A stretch of 64,000 nt of DNA, taken from NCBI GenBank assembly GCA_029851835.1, contig JARKVD010000025.1:1-64000 (forward strand), given 5' to 3'. Positions 11,504 through 20,566 of this stretch are shown here, in pieces. Every line of letters starts with the position of its first letter. Position 1 is the stretch's first letter. This DNA is from Clostridium sp. (lineage in GTDB: Bacteria > Bacillota > Clostridia > Clostridiales > Clostridiaceae). The notes beneath the pieces are model-generated. The model searched no databases. It was given only the letters and a program-made list of their open reading frames with translations, and had not been told where the DNA came from. The translations under genes were made by a program, and so were the position numbers.

Positions 11504-11651
11504 AAGGAAACTCCTTTTCATATTCATTCAAAGGAGTAAGTTCGTCTTAGCCAAATCAAAGATTTGGACACTCACTTAAGGAAACTCCTTTTCATATTCA
11601 CTCAAAGGAGTAAATTCGTCTTAGCCAAATCAAAGATTTGGGTGTTCACTA
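11504..11651 (-). repeat. Two tandem 74-bp copies of the two-hairpin repeat (inverse orientation)
   Basis: AAGGAAACTCCTTTTCATATTCA(T/C)TCAAAGGAGTAA(G/A)TTCGTCTTAGCCAAATCAAAGATTTGG repeated with 74-bp period. Confidence 0.92.
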
Positions 11652-11654
11652 AAA

Positions 11655-11695
11655 AAAGAGTTATACACGACTTTACCTGGTGTATAACTCTTTAA
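11655..11695 (-). terminator. Terminator of the DUF1934 gene
   Basis: AAAGAGTTATACAC...GTGTATAACTCTTT inverted repeat. Confidence 0.75.
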
Positions 11696-11707
11696 TGTAA
11701 TTTATTA

Positions 11708-12124
11708 TTACTTTACTTTAATTATAGCTTCCAATTTAGTATTTATGATTTCGTTTTTAGCAACGATAACATCATAGTCCACATTAACTTTTCCGCCATC
11801 TTCATTTATATCTATTTTTATCTTGTTGGTTTTAACTCTGATACATAAACTCCCATGAGGTGTGTTATAAAGAATAGATGCTCTCTTTCCATTCTTAAAC
11901 TCCATAGTTGTGTTTATATCCCCTGTTCTAATCATATTAAAATAATTATGTCCTATGCGGAATGTTGTAAGCGTATCTCCAAGACCTGATAATTCAGTTT
12001 CTTGATATGTTGCAACAAACTCATCATTTTCCTTAAAAAATGTTCCCGGGCTAACTATTTCAATACGTTCCTTTTCATCATTGTTCTGAATGCTACATAT
12101 GCTTATAATTGCATCCTTGCTCAT
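11708..12124 (-). CDS. DUF1934 family beta-barrel protein
   Basis: LSGLGDTLTTFRIG..YNTPHGSL pattern. Confidence 0.75.
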   Translation of the reverse strand: MSKDAIISICSIQNNDEKERIEIVSPGTFFKENDEFVATYQETELSGLGDTLTTFRIGHNYFNMIRTGDINTTMEFKNGKRASILYNTPHGSLCIRVKTNKIKIDINEDGGKVNVDYDVIVAKNEIINTKLEAIIKVK

Positions 12125-12154
12125 AATCCACCCCTCACTTCCCGTAATAATTTT

Positions 12155-13138
12155 CTATTGGATTATGTGTTCATCTAACTCTGTATTAGTTGCACAGACC
12201 TCATCTATAGTTTCATGAGTCTGCTCACCAAATTTAGAATATTTTACAGTTACTATTGGTTCATCTTTACCTTTACTGTATCTTATCGCTACTTTAGCAG
12301 CAAATCTTAGTACTTCTTCAGTAGCTTCTCCGATAATAACAACCATAGAACCATTAAAATCCTTAACTAGTAGTATTGTATCATCTTTACCTAGATATTT
12401 TTTTAGTGATGCTACTTCATCTTGAGTTCTCGTAGAAATAACCTTAGCATTAGGGGTTACCCTAAAGTGACGCCCTACTCTTAATAAACCTAATTCTCTT
12501 TCTTCTGGATTCTTGTTAAAAGATAATAATTCTTTAAGTCTTACCGAATAGTTTGGCTCTGTAAGCTTACATCCACCTGCTGGTGATGGATATTCTTTAA
12601 TTCCCCACTTCTCCGCAAGTTCCATTTGAACCTTTCTAGATCTACCTTGGATACCCATAAGCTTTTCTCTATCTACTAGACCATTTTCCTCCATCTCTGT
12701 TGGAGCAAGCATCTTTGCACAAAGTGGTCTTAAAATTTTTGATTCAATTCCACTTTCCTTCTTAACTCTTTCTAGCGCCATTCTGTTTTGAGACATTGGT
12801 CTTTGATTTAAAACTTCACCTGTTATTATAAAGTCTGCTTCTAGTTCTTCAAGTAACTGTCCACAGTATCTCATCATCATAGCATGGCAGTCTATACATG
12901 GATTCATATTCTTGCCATATCCATTTTTAGGATTCTTAACCATCTCAAAATGAGCCGGGCTGAAATCTACCACTTTTAATGGAATACCTACCTGCTTTAC
13001 CATTTTCTTCGCATTTTCCTCATTGAAGAAATGGGATCTAAAGCATATTCCTATTACATCAATCCCTTGATCCTTAATTAATTTTGCTGCAAGAATACTG
13101 TCCAGTCCACCTGAAACCATTGCTAATGCTCTTGTCAT
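12155..13138 (-). CDS. PP-loop ATPase, tRNA sulfurtransferase/ThiI- or MnmA-like, with C-terminal DUF814-like domain
   Basis: SGGLDS PP-loop, NPCIDCHAMM, SPAGGCKLTEP. Confidence 0.8.
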   Translation of the reverse strand: MTRALAMVSGGLDSILAAKLIKDQGIDVIGICFRSHFFNEENAKKMVKQVGIPLKVVDFSPAHFEMVKNPKNGYGKNMNPCIDCHAMMMRYCGQLLEELEADFIITGEVLNQRPMSQNRMALERVKKESGIESKILRPLCAKMLAPTEMEENGLVDREKLMGIQGRSRKVQMELAEKWGIKEYPSPAGGCKLTEPNYSVRLKELLSFNKNPEERELGLLRVGRHFRVTPNAKVISTRTQDEVASLKKYLGKDDTILLVKDFNGSMVVIIGEATEEVLRFAAKVAIRYSKGKDEPIVTVKYSKFGEQTHETIDEVCATNTELDEHIIQ

Positions 13139-13271
13139 AATATTTCACCTAACCTTTTTATAATATGGTGTACCATATGCTATAAAACTAACATAAGATT
13201 TCTTCATTGGTACAGTCTAATTCTACTATTATCTTTTACTATAATCAACTTGAAAGTAATGGCTTATTAAT

Positions 13272-13440
13272 AAACTCCTCTTAATATTCATTCAGTGGAG
13301 TGCTCATCTAAGTAAATTCGATATACTAAATCAATGTTCCACACTGTGAAAGTTCCTGCTGCCAAATCAAAAATGCACTCTGTGGAAGTCCTACTGACCA
13401 AATCAATGATTTTGAGCATCACTTCCGGAGTATCACTTAT
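13272..13440 (-). repeat. Degenerate compound copy of the repeat family, overlapping the ddl stop codon
   Basis: CAGTGGAGTGCTC...CCAAATCAAAAATGCACTCTGTGGAAGTCC...CCAAATCAATGATTTTG...ATCACTTA. Confidence 0.7.
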
Positions 13441-14471
13441 CCTCTTTCTATTGCTAATTCAATTAATTCATTTATAAGCTCATTATATGGCAATCCAGTT
13501 GCTTCCCACATCTTAGGATACATGCTTATGCTTGTGAAACCTGGAAGTGTATTAACCTCATTTAAATATACCTCCCCAGTTTCCTTATCAACAAGAAAAT
13601 CTACTCTAGCCATTCCAGCACAGTCTAATTTCTTATAGATTTTAACCGCCTGTTCTCTAATATACTTCATCTCTTCATCATTTAAAGCTGCTGGTATTAG
13701 AAGCTTTGAAGATGCATTTTCATATTTAGCCTCATAATCATAAAATTCTTTAGCTGGAATAATTTCTCCAGCAATAGAAGCCTTAGGATCATCATTTCCA
13801 AGTACTGCTACTTCTATCTCCCTAGCATTTATCCCTACTTCTACAAGAACCTTTCTATCATATTTTAAAGCTTCTTCCAAGCCTTTTTCTAATTCTGCTA
13901 AGTTATGAGCCTTAGTTATCCCAACAGATGAACCACTATTAGCAGGTTTTACAAAACATGGATACCCTAATTTACTTTCTATGGCATCAGTAAATTGCTT
14001 TGAATCCTTACTATAATCAAAAGCATTTACCACTACATAATCAGCCTGTTTTATTCCTTCATGCTCTAACAAATATTTTGTATAAACCTTATCCATACAA
14101 ACTGCAGAACTCATTACTGAAGGACCTACACATGGAAGGTTCATAAGCTTGCAGAACCCCTGCATTGTTCCATCTTCACCATACATACCATGAAGTACAG
14201 GGAATACTACATCAACTTCTTTATTAATTAAAAGATTAATTCCATCTTCTATTTTATTTTCAGAGTCACTTTCCCACTTTCCACTACCTATATTCTCTAT
14301 ATCTCCCTTGTACTGAAACCATTGTCCATCCTTTGTTATTCCTATTGGATACACAATATATTTGTCGTTATCTATATTCTTTAAAACAGAAGTGGCAGAT
14401 ACTCTTGATACCTCATGTTCTGTTGACTGACCACCAAACAATATTGCTATTTTCTTTTTCATTAATATCAC
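13437..14471 (-). CDS. ddl: D-alanine--D-alanine ligase (probable start at MKKKIAILFGGQSTEHEVS)
   Basis: GGQSTEHEVS, HGMYGEDGTMQG, FVKPANSGSSVG, EVNTLPGFTS. Confidence 0.96.
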   Translation of the reverse strand: MILMKKKIAILFGGQSTEHEVSRVSATSVLKNIDNDKYIVYPIGITKDGQWFQYKGDIENIGSGKWESDSENKIEDGINLLINKEVDVVFPVLHGMYGEDGTMQGFCKLMNLPCVGPSVMSSAVCMDKVYTKYLLEHEGIKQADYVVVNAFDYSKDSKQFTDAIESKLGYPCFVKPANSGSSVGITKAHNLAELEKGLEEALKYDRKVLVEVGINAREIEVAVLGNDDPKASIAGEIIPAKEFYDYEAKYENASSKLLIPAALNDEEMKYIREQAVKIYKKLDCAGMARVDFLVDKETGEVYLNEVNTLPGFTSISMYPKMWEATGLPYNELINELIELAIERG

Positions 14472-14573
14472 CCCTAAAAATATTTATCCTCTGTACACTT
14501 TATTCCTAGATAAAATAAATAGTGAACATAATTAATTATACTCTTTATTTTATCTATGTTCACCATCATATTC

Positions 14574-14650
14574 AATAAGTGATTCTCCAAATCTTTGATT
14601 TTGCTAATATAAACTTACTCCACCAAAGGAATGTGATGTGGAGTTTCCCT
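14574..14650 (+). repeat. Copy of the two-hairpin repeat
   Basis: AAGTGATTCTCCAAATCTTTGATTTTG...ACTCCACC(12 nt)GTGGAGTTTCC. Confidence 0.85.
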
Positions 14651-14681
14651 ATTAATCTATTTTTACTTACAGATTATTACG

Positions 14682-15428
14682 CTATTTTAAAAGGTCCTTA
14701 AATATTTCTGCAACCTTAAATTTTACTACAACATTATCATCTTCAGTGTTGTCCACTATTTTTACATCCTTATTATCTTTCTTATTTGCTTTTTTATTAT
14801 TTTCTTTTTCCTTATTAGTGTTATCTACCATATTAAATTCTTCTTCATTTAATACACTCTTCATCTCTTTTTCAGTTTCCTCATATGCAACTTCTCCCTT
14901 GGTTATATCAACAAAACATATAGGTGGAAACATAACACACCACCAATTCTGTCCTTCTCCATTACCTATAATTATTCTATATGCCTCATATTGTCCCTGT
15001 GGAAGGGTTATATTCCCATAAGTTTTAACTGGAAAATACTCATTAGATAGGGTAGATTCCACTTTATAATCATATCCATTATCTTTAATAACCTTTTCTG
15101 CAATTTTCAAAATCTCATGATTTTTTTCATTTAATATTTTCCTAGACTGCTCAACACTTTCACTTTCTTTAAGTATCGGCTGTATATATTTTAATACTTC
15201 ATCACGAACCTTTAATTTAAGACTTTGATCTGCTTCTCCATCACTATTTGCTATAACATGAAATCTAATAAGTTTTTCTGCTATTTCTTCAACCGTTATA
15301 TCCTGTTCTACTTCAAGCTTATTATGTATATTATTGCTTTGAGCTTTCACTATATCTATATTCCCAATTCCAATGGTAATTAGCATTAAAATTAAAGTGA
15401 CAATAATTATAGGTATACCTTTTTTCAT
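14682..15428 (-). CDS. spoIIR: Stage II sporulation protein R
   Basis: EKLIRFHVIANSDGEADQSLKLKVRDEV, WWCVMFPPICFVD. Confidence 0.95.
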   Translation of the reverse strand: MKKGIPIIIVTLILMLITIGIGNIDIVKAQSNNIHNKLEVEQDITVEEIAEKLIRFHVIANSDGEADQSLKLKVRDEVLKYIQPILKESESVEQSRKILNEKNHEILKIAEKVIKDNGYDYKVESTLSNEYFPVKTYGNITLPQGQYEAYRIIIGNGEGQNWWCVMFPPICFVDITKGEVAYEETEKEMKSVLNEEEFNMVDNTNKEKENNKKANKKDNKDVKIVDNTEDDNVVVKFKVAEIFKDLLK

Positions 15429-15517
15429 GTTTCTTCCTCCCCAACACTTTCATCTATGCCTAAATTATTGCCACTTGGACAAGTTATATACATAACTTTA
15501 AAATTTATATTTAGTTT

Positions 15518-16693
15518 TTAATTAACGATTCCAACTGTTCTAATTTGATTTTTAACCTTTATGGAAACTTCAGCCTTTTCGATTTCTGTTTGCCAATTAT
15601 CTTTAATATCCTCCCAAAGTTTGTGGTGATACTTCTTCACTTTATCCTCAATTTCTAAGACATCAAGTTTTAAATCATTTTTTGTCATATAAGCTACCTG
15701 CAACAACTCTCCCTCCAGCTGATCATTTAATTTCTTCTCTAGATTTTTAATATCTTGATCATCAATCTCCTTAGCATCAGTATAATACCCAGCTAAGTCT
15801 CCTTCCGTAAAAATGGAGTAATTTAAATGGAGTTTATTGTTAAAATATTTTATATCTAAATTTGTATCAACATTTTTAATATAATAATCTATAGGATGAC
15901 CTTCACTTGTTACCAGCTTTTTACTAGCGCCTATATCACTTCTAAGTATTTGAATATTTTCAATTTCATCGTTATCTAAATATGCTTGAATTATATTATC
16001 CTTGATTATAGCTACACCTTCTAACTCCATCTTACTCTCATCCTTTATTGAAAATACAGGAAGCATACTAACCATCTTAGATTTAACCATATCAATATAT
16101 TTTGTAAGTGTTATAGGCGATAATGTACCACTAATACTACTATTTCCAAGCAAATTTGTAATATAACTATCTGCGCTATCCTCCATAATTGGTTTAAACT
16201 TTATATAATCTTCAGTATTTCCTTTAACTATTGCCATTATTATGGACCTATTTAAATTTGGCTCTCTCTGGATATAATCCAATACCTCTTTTTCAAGCTC
16301 TGGATAATCAAATAATTTATCGCTTAAAAGCAACAATTTACTATGACCAAAATGAAGACTTCTACTACTCATCCTAGCAGCCTTAAAGTATGCATCTATA
16401 GGAGAATATCCATCTACAGTTAATGCGATACTTTCTGCTGTGCCCTTCTGAGTATCCATGTGTCTTAAATCTGGAAAACCATAAGTTATCCTCACCATAC
16501 TTAAATCCTTATAATTTTTAATATCCGCATCTCCATTAAGTGTATTTTTTCTTTCTATATCACTTCCCACATCTATTCCAATAGTTGATACAAATGCTCT
16601 TCTATCAATTTCTATTCTATCCCAGCATCCTGTGAGTAACAGTGTTAATGCTACAATTGGAATGATTTTAAAAATCTTACTTTTCATTAACAC
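15518..16693 (-). CDS. gerAC: Spore germination lipoprotein, GerAC/Ger(x)C family
   Basis: Lipobox LLLTGCWDRIEIDRRAFVSTIGID. Confidence 0.93.
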   Translation of the reverse strand: MLMKSKIFKIIPIVALTLLLTGCWDRIEIDRRAFVSTIGIDVGSDIERKNTLNGDADIKNYKDLSMVRITYGFPDLRHMDTQKGTAESIALTVDGYSPIDAYFKAARMSSRSLHFGHSKLLLLSDKLFDYPELEKEVLDYIQREPNLNRSIIMAIVKGNTEDYIKFKPIMEDSADSYITNLLGNSSISGTLSPITLTKYIDMVKSKMVSMLPVFSIKDESKMELEGVAIIKDNIIQAYLDNDEIENIQILRSDIGASKKLVTSEGHPIDYYIKNVDTNLDIKYFNNKLHLNYSIFTEGDLAGYYTDAKEIDDQDIKNLEKKLNDQLEGELLQVAYMTKNDLKLDVLEIEDKVKKYHHKLWEDIKDNWQTEIEKAEVSIKVKNQIRTVGIVN

Positions 16694-17780
16694 CCCTCCT
16701 CCTATTTTTAAATAAACTAATAATCAAAGTTAATAGAATAATTATCAAAAGTACGCATACAAAACTCACCCTTAAATAATTAAACCTCAGATTTCTAACA
16801 TCAATTATATTCTCTGGTAACATTGCAGCTAAATACACAATAGGCACATATATCGTTGCTGATGTTCTAATATCCTCTAAATTAAATATATCCTTTAAAG
16901 TAATAGATGCAAAATAATATATGTTTGCAAATGATGTAAAATAGAATATCACCCATAATGCCATTATCAAGCTATCCCACTTTTCTAAAATTCCACTGTT
17001 GGAGCTTATGGACTGAAGCATGGTTATAGTTGGAAATATGCTATCAGCAGTTTGAATTGATGATAATGTTGCAGATACTAAAACAAAAATTATAATATAA
17101 AAAACAGTTACAAAAATACTACTATTACGTATTACTGATTTTATTTTATTTTTTCTTTTAACATAGGGTATTAAAATAAATGCCATAGAGAAGCCATTAA
17201 ACAAAAATAATATTTCAAAACTTGATAAAAAATAATCCCTTACAGGATACCCTCCTATTGGAAGCAAATTGCTAAAATCTGCAGCTGGAAGAGTTAATAA
17301 AAGCATTATCCCTATTGGTATAAACATAAGCCAAAATACTATTTCATTAAAGTGAACCACATTAGCAAGGCCACCTCTGCTTAAATACATTCCAACAAAT
17401 ATAAATGCTGCAATAATAGCCTCTGTAGGTGTATTTTTTAATAAATACATACTTATAACCTCTGAAAATGTTCTAAGAGATATTGCTAAAGCAATAAGAA
17501 TTAGCATCGAATATATAAGCGAAATCACCTTACCTATAAATCTTCCATAGGTTCCTGTTAGAATAAAAGTTATATCCTTAAAATTATTAACTTTAATAAC
17601 CTTATATATAAAATACAATATTATAAAAATTTCTAATCCAGTAATTAAAGCCGATATCCAACCTCCTGGACCAACATACTTAGCAACAATTGATGGTGCA
17701 TAAAATACTCCAACTCCTATCATTGAAACCGAAAGACTTACAAATAGAGCAAACTCTTCTATGAATCCTTTTTTCCCCAT
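16677..17780 (-). CDS. gerAB: Spore germination permease, GerAB family
   Basis: 10-TM APC-like protein; overlaps gerAC; operon context. Confidence 0.92.
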   Translation of the reverse strand: MGKKGFIEEFALFVSLSVSMIGVGVFYAPSIVAKYVGPGGWISALITGLEIFIILYFIYKVIKVNNFKDITFILTGTYGRFIGKVISLIYSMLILIALAISLRTFSEVISMYLLKNTPTEAIIAAFIFVGMYLSRGGLANVVHFNEIVFWLMFIPIGIMLLLTLPAADFSNLLPIGGYPVRDYFLSSFEILFLFNGFSMAFILIPYVKRKNKIKSVIRNSSIFVTVFYIIIFVLVSATLSSIQTADSIFPTITMLQSISSNSGILEKWDSLIMALWVIFYFTSFANIYYFASITLKDIFNLEDIRTSATIYVPIVYLAAMLPENIIDVRNLRFNYLRVSFVCVLLIIILLTLIISLFKNRRRGVNEK

Positions 17781-17792
17781 AGTTTATCCTCC

Positions 17793-19265
17793 TTAATTAC
17801 TATCCTCTTTCTGTCTTATAGCATTGCGAGGCTTTAAAAACTCTGGTCTCCTTATAAATCTGTTCAGAGGCAGTCTCACAAATAAATCCTTCATGTCACT
17901 CCATACCAAATCCACTGCTGGTGCCAAATATGGAATTCCAAAACTCTTAATCCTTGTCAAATGTATTATTAATAATATAACCCCCAGCATAATTCCATAT
18001 AAACCCAAGACAGCAGATAAAATAATAATCATAATCCTAAAATAGGTGAATGCTGATGTTACCTCATAATTTGGAATTAAAAAAGTTGTTATTGCTGTGA
18101 CTCCTAAAATTATAATCATTATTGGACTGACTAATCCTGCACTTACTGCTGATTGACCTATGATAAGACCACCAACAATACCTATAGTTGAACTTATAGC
18201 CTTAGGAAGTTTAATTACCGCCTGTATTAAAAAAGCCAGTGCAGCTTCCATTAAAAACACTTCTACATAGGCCGGGAATGGAACTCCCTCTCTAGATGCA
18301 GCTATTGTATAAGCCAGCTTAGTTGGTATTAAATCCGAATGGAAAGATGTAACTGCAACATATAACGCTGGCATTATAAGAGATGTCATCATACCTATGA
18401 GTCTTAAAAATCTTATAACAGTTCCAGTTATCCAACTAGAATAATAATCATCTGGACCTTGAAAAAAATCTACCAAAACAGCTGGAACTATAAGAACAAA
18501 AGGTGAACCGTCCACTATTATTCCAATCCGACCTTCATAAAGAGCTGCCGATACCACATCTGGTCTCTCCGTACTTTGAACCTGAGGAAATGGAGTGTTT
18601 TCATTATCCTCAATAAACTGTTCTATATATCCACTATCTAAAATTGCATCTATATCGATTCTTTTTATTCTTCTTTTTAACTCTTGTAACACACCATTGT
18701 TTACAATATCCTCTATGTATACCAAAGCTATATCTGTTTTAGATCTTACACCACATTGAGAAGCCTCAATTTTAAGTCCTACATCCCTAATTCTTCTCCT
18801 CAATAAAGCTGTATTAAATCTAATAGTTTCTGTAAATCCTTCTCTTGGACCTCGTATTACTGTTTCTGATGAAGGTTCTGAAACCCCCCTATTAGGCCAG
18901 CTCCTAGTAGCCACTATTAAAGCACCTGGATATCCATCTATAAAAAGCAGTGTTTCTCCCGATAATACAGCAGTTATCCCATCTGACATAGACTTAACAT
19001 CCCTCATGTCTGAAGCTGCAATAACTCTTGATTTTAGCTCTATTGGCTCATTAACTTGACCTGACATTTCCATCAAAGGCTCTACAACATAGTCATCTAA
19101 CAGAATCTTATCTGCCATTCCATCTATATATACCAGAGCACAACGAATATTACCACAATTAAACTCCCTAAAGACCATATCGCTGACATCTTTAAAAAGC
19201 TCTCTAACATAATCCATATTCTCTTTTGTACTTTTAGAAATATTAGTACGTACCTTTTCCTTCAT
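17793..19265 (-). CDS. gerAA: Spore germination protein, GerAA family
   Basis: WPNRGVSEPSSETVIRGPREGFTE, FQGPDDYY, REGVPFPAYVEVFLME. Confidence 0.97.
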   Translation of the reverse strand: MKEKVRTNISKSTKENMDYVRELFKDVSDMVFREFNCGNIRCALVYIDGMADKILLDDYVVEPLMEMSGQVNEPIELKSRVIAASDMRDVKSMSDGITAVLSGETLLFIDGYPGALIVATRSWPNRGVSEPSSETVIRGPREGFTETIRFNTALLRRRIRDVGLKIEASQCGVRSKTDIALVYIEDIVNNGVLQELKRRIKRIDIDAILDSGYIEQFIEDNENTPFPQVQSTERPDVVSAALYEGRIGIIVDGSPFVLIVPAVLVDFFQGPDDYYSSWITGTVIRFLRLIGMMTSLIMPALYVAVTSFHSDLIPTKLAYTIAASREGVPFPAYVEVFLMEAALAFLIQAVIKLPKAISSTIGIVGGLIIGQSAVSAGLVSPIMIIILGVTAITTFLIPNYEVTSAFTYFRIMIIILSAVLGLYGIMLGVILLIIHLTRIKSFGIPYLAPAVDLVWSDMKDLFVRLPLNRFIRRPEFLKPRNAIRQKEDSN

Positions 19266-19291
19266 AGACTAAACTCCTTTCTTTTGTATTT

Positions 19292-19549
19292 TTACAACCA
19301 TGTTTGCCTTACAATGTATAACCCCACAGTAATAACCAACATGACAATTCCAATAACTACACCTTGATTTCTAGCTCTAAGCTTATTCTCTCTATAAAAG
19401 TATCTTGAATCAGAAACAATGAGCATATATACCGTAACCAAAACTAATAAAACCAAGTATATGTCTATTCGTTCTATAAATGTTTCTATCACCCTTAACG
19501 TCTCCTTAAACTCCATAATATAATTCACTTTAGTTTGAGCTTTAAACAA
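19292..19549 (-). CDS. Small two-TM membrane protein upstream of gerAA (likely start MEFKETLRV)
   Basis: Two hydrophobic segments; between ispE and gerAA, same strand. Confidence 0.75.
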   Translation of the reverse strand: MFKAQTKVNYIMEFKETLRVIETFIERIDIYLVLLVLVTVYMLIVSDSRYFYRENKLRARNQGVVIGIVMLVITVGLYIVRQTWL

Positions 19550-19567
19550 AAATAATATACAAATAAG

Positions 19568-19604
19568 AAGGGTATCAAGAAATTAAATCCTTGATACCCT
19601 TTAT
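19568..19604 (-). terminator. Terminator at gerA operon/ispE boundary
   Basis: AAGGGTATCAAG/CTTGATACCCTT stem. Confidence 0.75.
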
Positions 19605-19609
19605 AATTT

Positions 19610-20452
19610 TTATATTGTTGTGGTTACAAAAACCTCTTTATACTTTTCTCTTAACTTTTCAGCACATATTTTTGCTTTTTCATCATGGTCAAAAAATCCG
19701 AATACCGTTGGACCACTTCCACTCATCATCGCTCCTAAAGCTCCTTCTTTACACATAAACTCTTTTATGTATGAAATTTCTTCATGCTCCTTTAATGTAA
19801 CTAATTCTAACAAGTTCATCATATTATCCGCTACATATTTTAAGTCATCACTTTCCATGGCTGATACTAATTCATCTACCCTCGGATGCTGCTTAACTTC
19901 ATCAATCTTAAATCCTTTATAAGTGGCAACTGTTGAAACTCCAAAGTTAGGCTTAACTACAACTAAAAGCTTATTATTAAAAGGTTTCAGCTGTGTTATA
20001 ACTTCTCCAATTCCTTCACACAAAGCTGTTCCACCCTTTATACAATAAGGTACATCTGCTCCTATCTTTACTCCAAGTTCCATTAATTCTTCATCACTTA
20101 CTTCTGGCTTATATAAATCTCTCATAGCCTTTAATGCAGCTGCTGCGTCAGTACTTCCCCCTGCCATGCCAGCTTCTACAGGTATGTTTTTTTCAATATG
20201 AACCGTTATAGCCTTTTCAACATTATATGTGTTACAGAACAACTCTATAGCCTTATATACTAAATTTCTATTATCAGTTGGTACAAAGGCTTTGTTACTA
20301 GTTATATGTATTCCATGTGTACTCTTTACAAATTCAAGTTCATCATAAATATTAACAGTCTGCATAATCATTCTTAAAAGATGATATCCATCTTCTCTTT
20401 TTCCAATTACATCTAGAGCAATGTTAATTTTTCCATAGGCCTTAATCTTCAT
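19610..20452 (-). CDS. ispE: 4-diphosphocytidyl-2-C-methyl-D-erythritol kinase
   Basis: PVEAGMAGGSTDAAAAL, MMSGSGPTVFG GHMP kinase motifs. Confidence 0.96.
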   Translation of the reverse strand: MKIKAYGKINIALDVIGKREDGYHLLRMIMQTVNIYDELEFVKSTHGIHITSNKAFVPTDNRNLVYKAIELFCNTYNVEKAITVHIEKNIPVEAGMAGGSTDAAAALKAMRDLYKPEVSDEELMELGVKIGADVPYCIKGGTALCEGIGEVITQLKPFNNKLLVVVKPNFGVSTVATYKGFKIDEVKQHPRVDELVSAMESDDLKYVADNMMNLLELVTLKEHEEISYIKEFMCKEGALGAMMSGSGPTVFGFFDHDEKAKICAEKLREKYKEVFVTTTI

Positions 20453-20526
20453 AATCTAAACACCTCACTACCAAAGAGAATAAGCTTTTTAAGTGAAAAC
20501 GTCAAGATTCAAAACACAAAATAAAA

Positions 20527-20561
20527 ATACCATAGAGGTAACCATTTTCCCCTATGGTATT
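20527..20561 (-). terminator. Terminator at the ispE/sipL-like boundary
   Basis: AATACCATAGAGG/CCCTATGGTATT stem. Confidence 0.7.
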
Positions 20562-20566
20562 AGTCT

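Noticed and set aside
15518-19549. Defence or novel multi-gene system in the 15-20 kb block
   Set aside because: Readily explained as a canonical gerAA-AB-AC operon plus spoIIR
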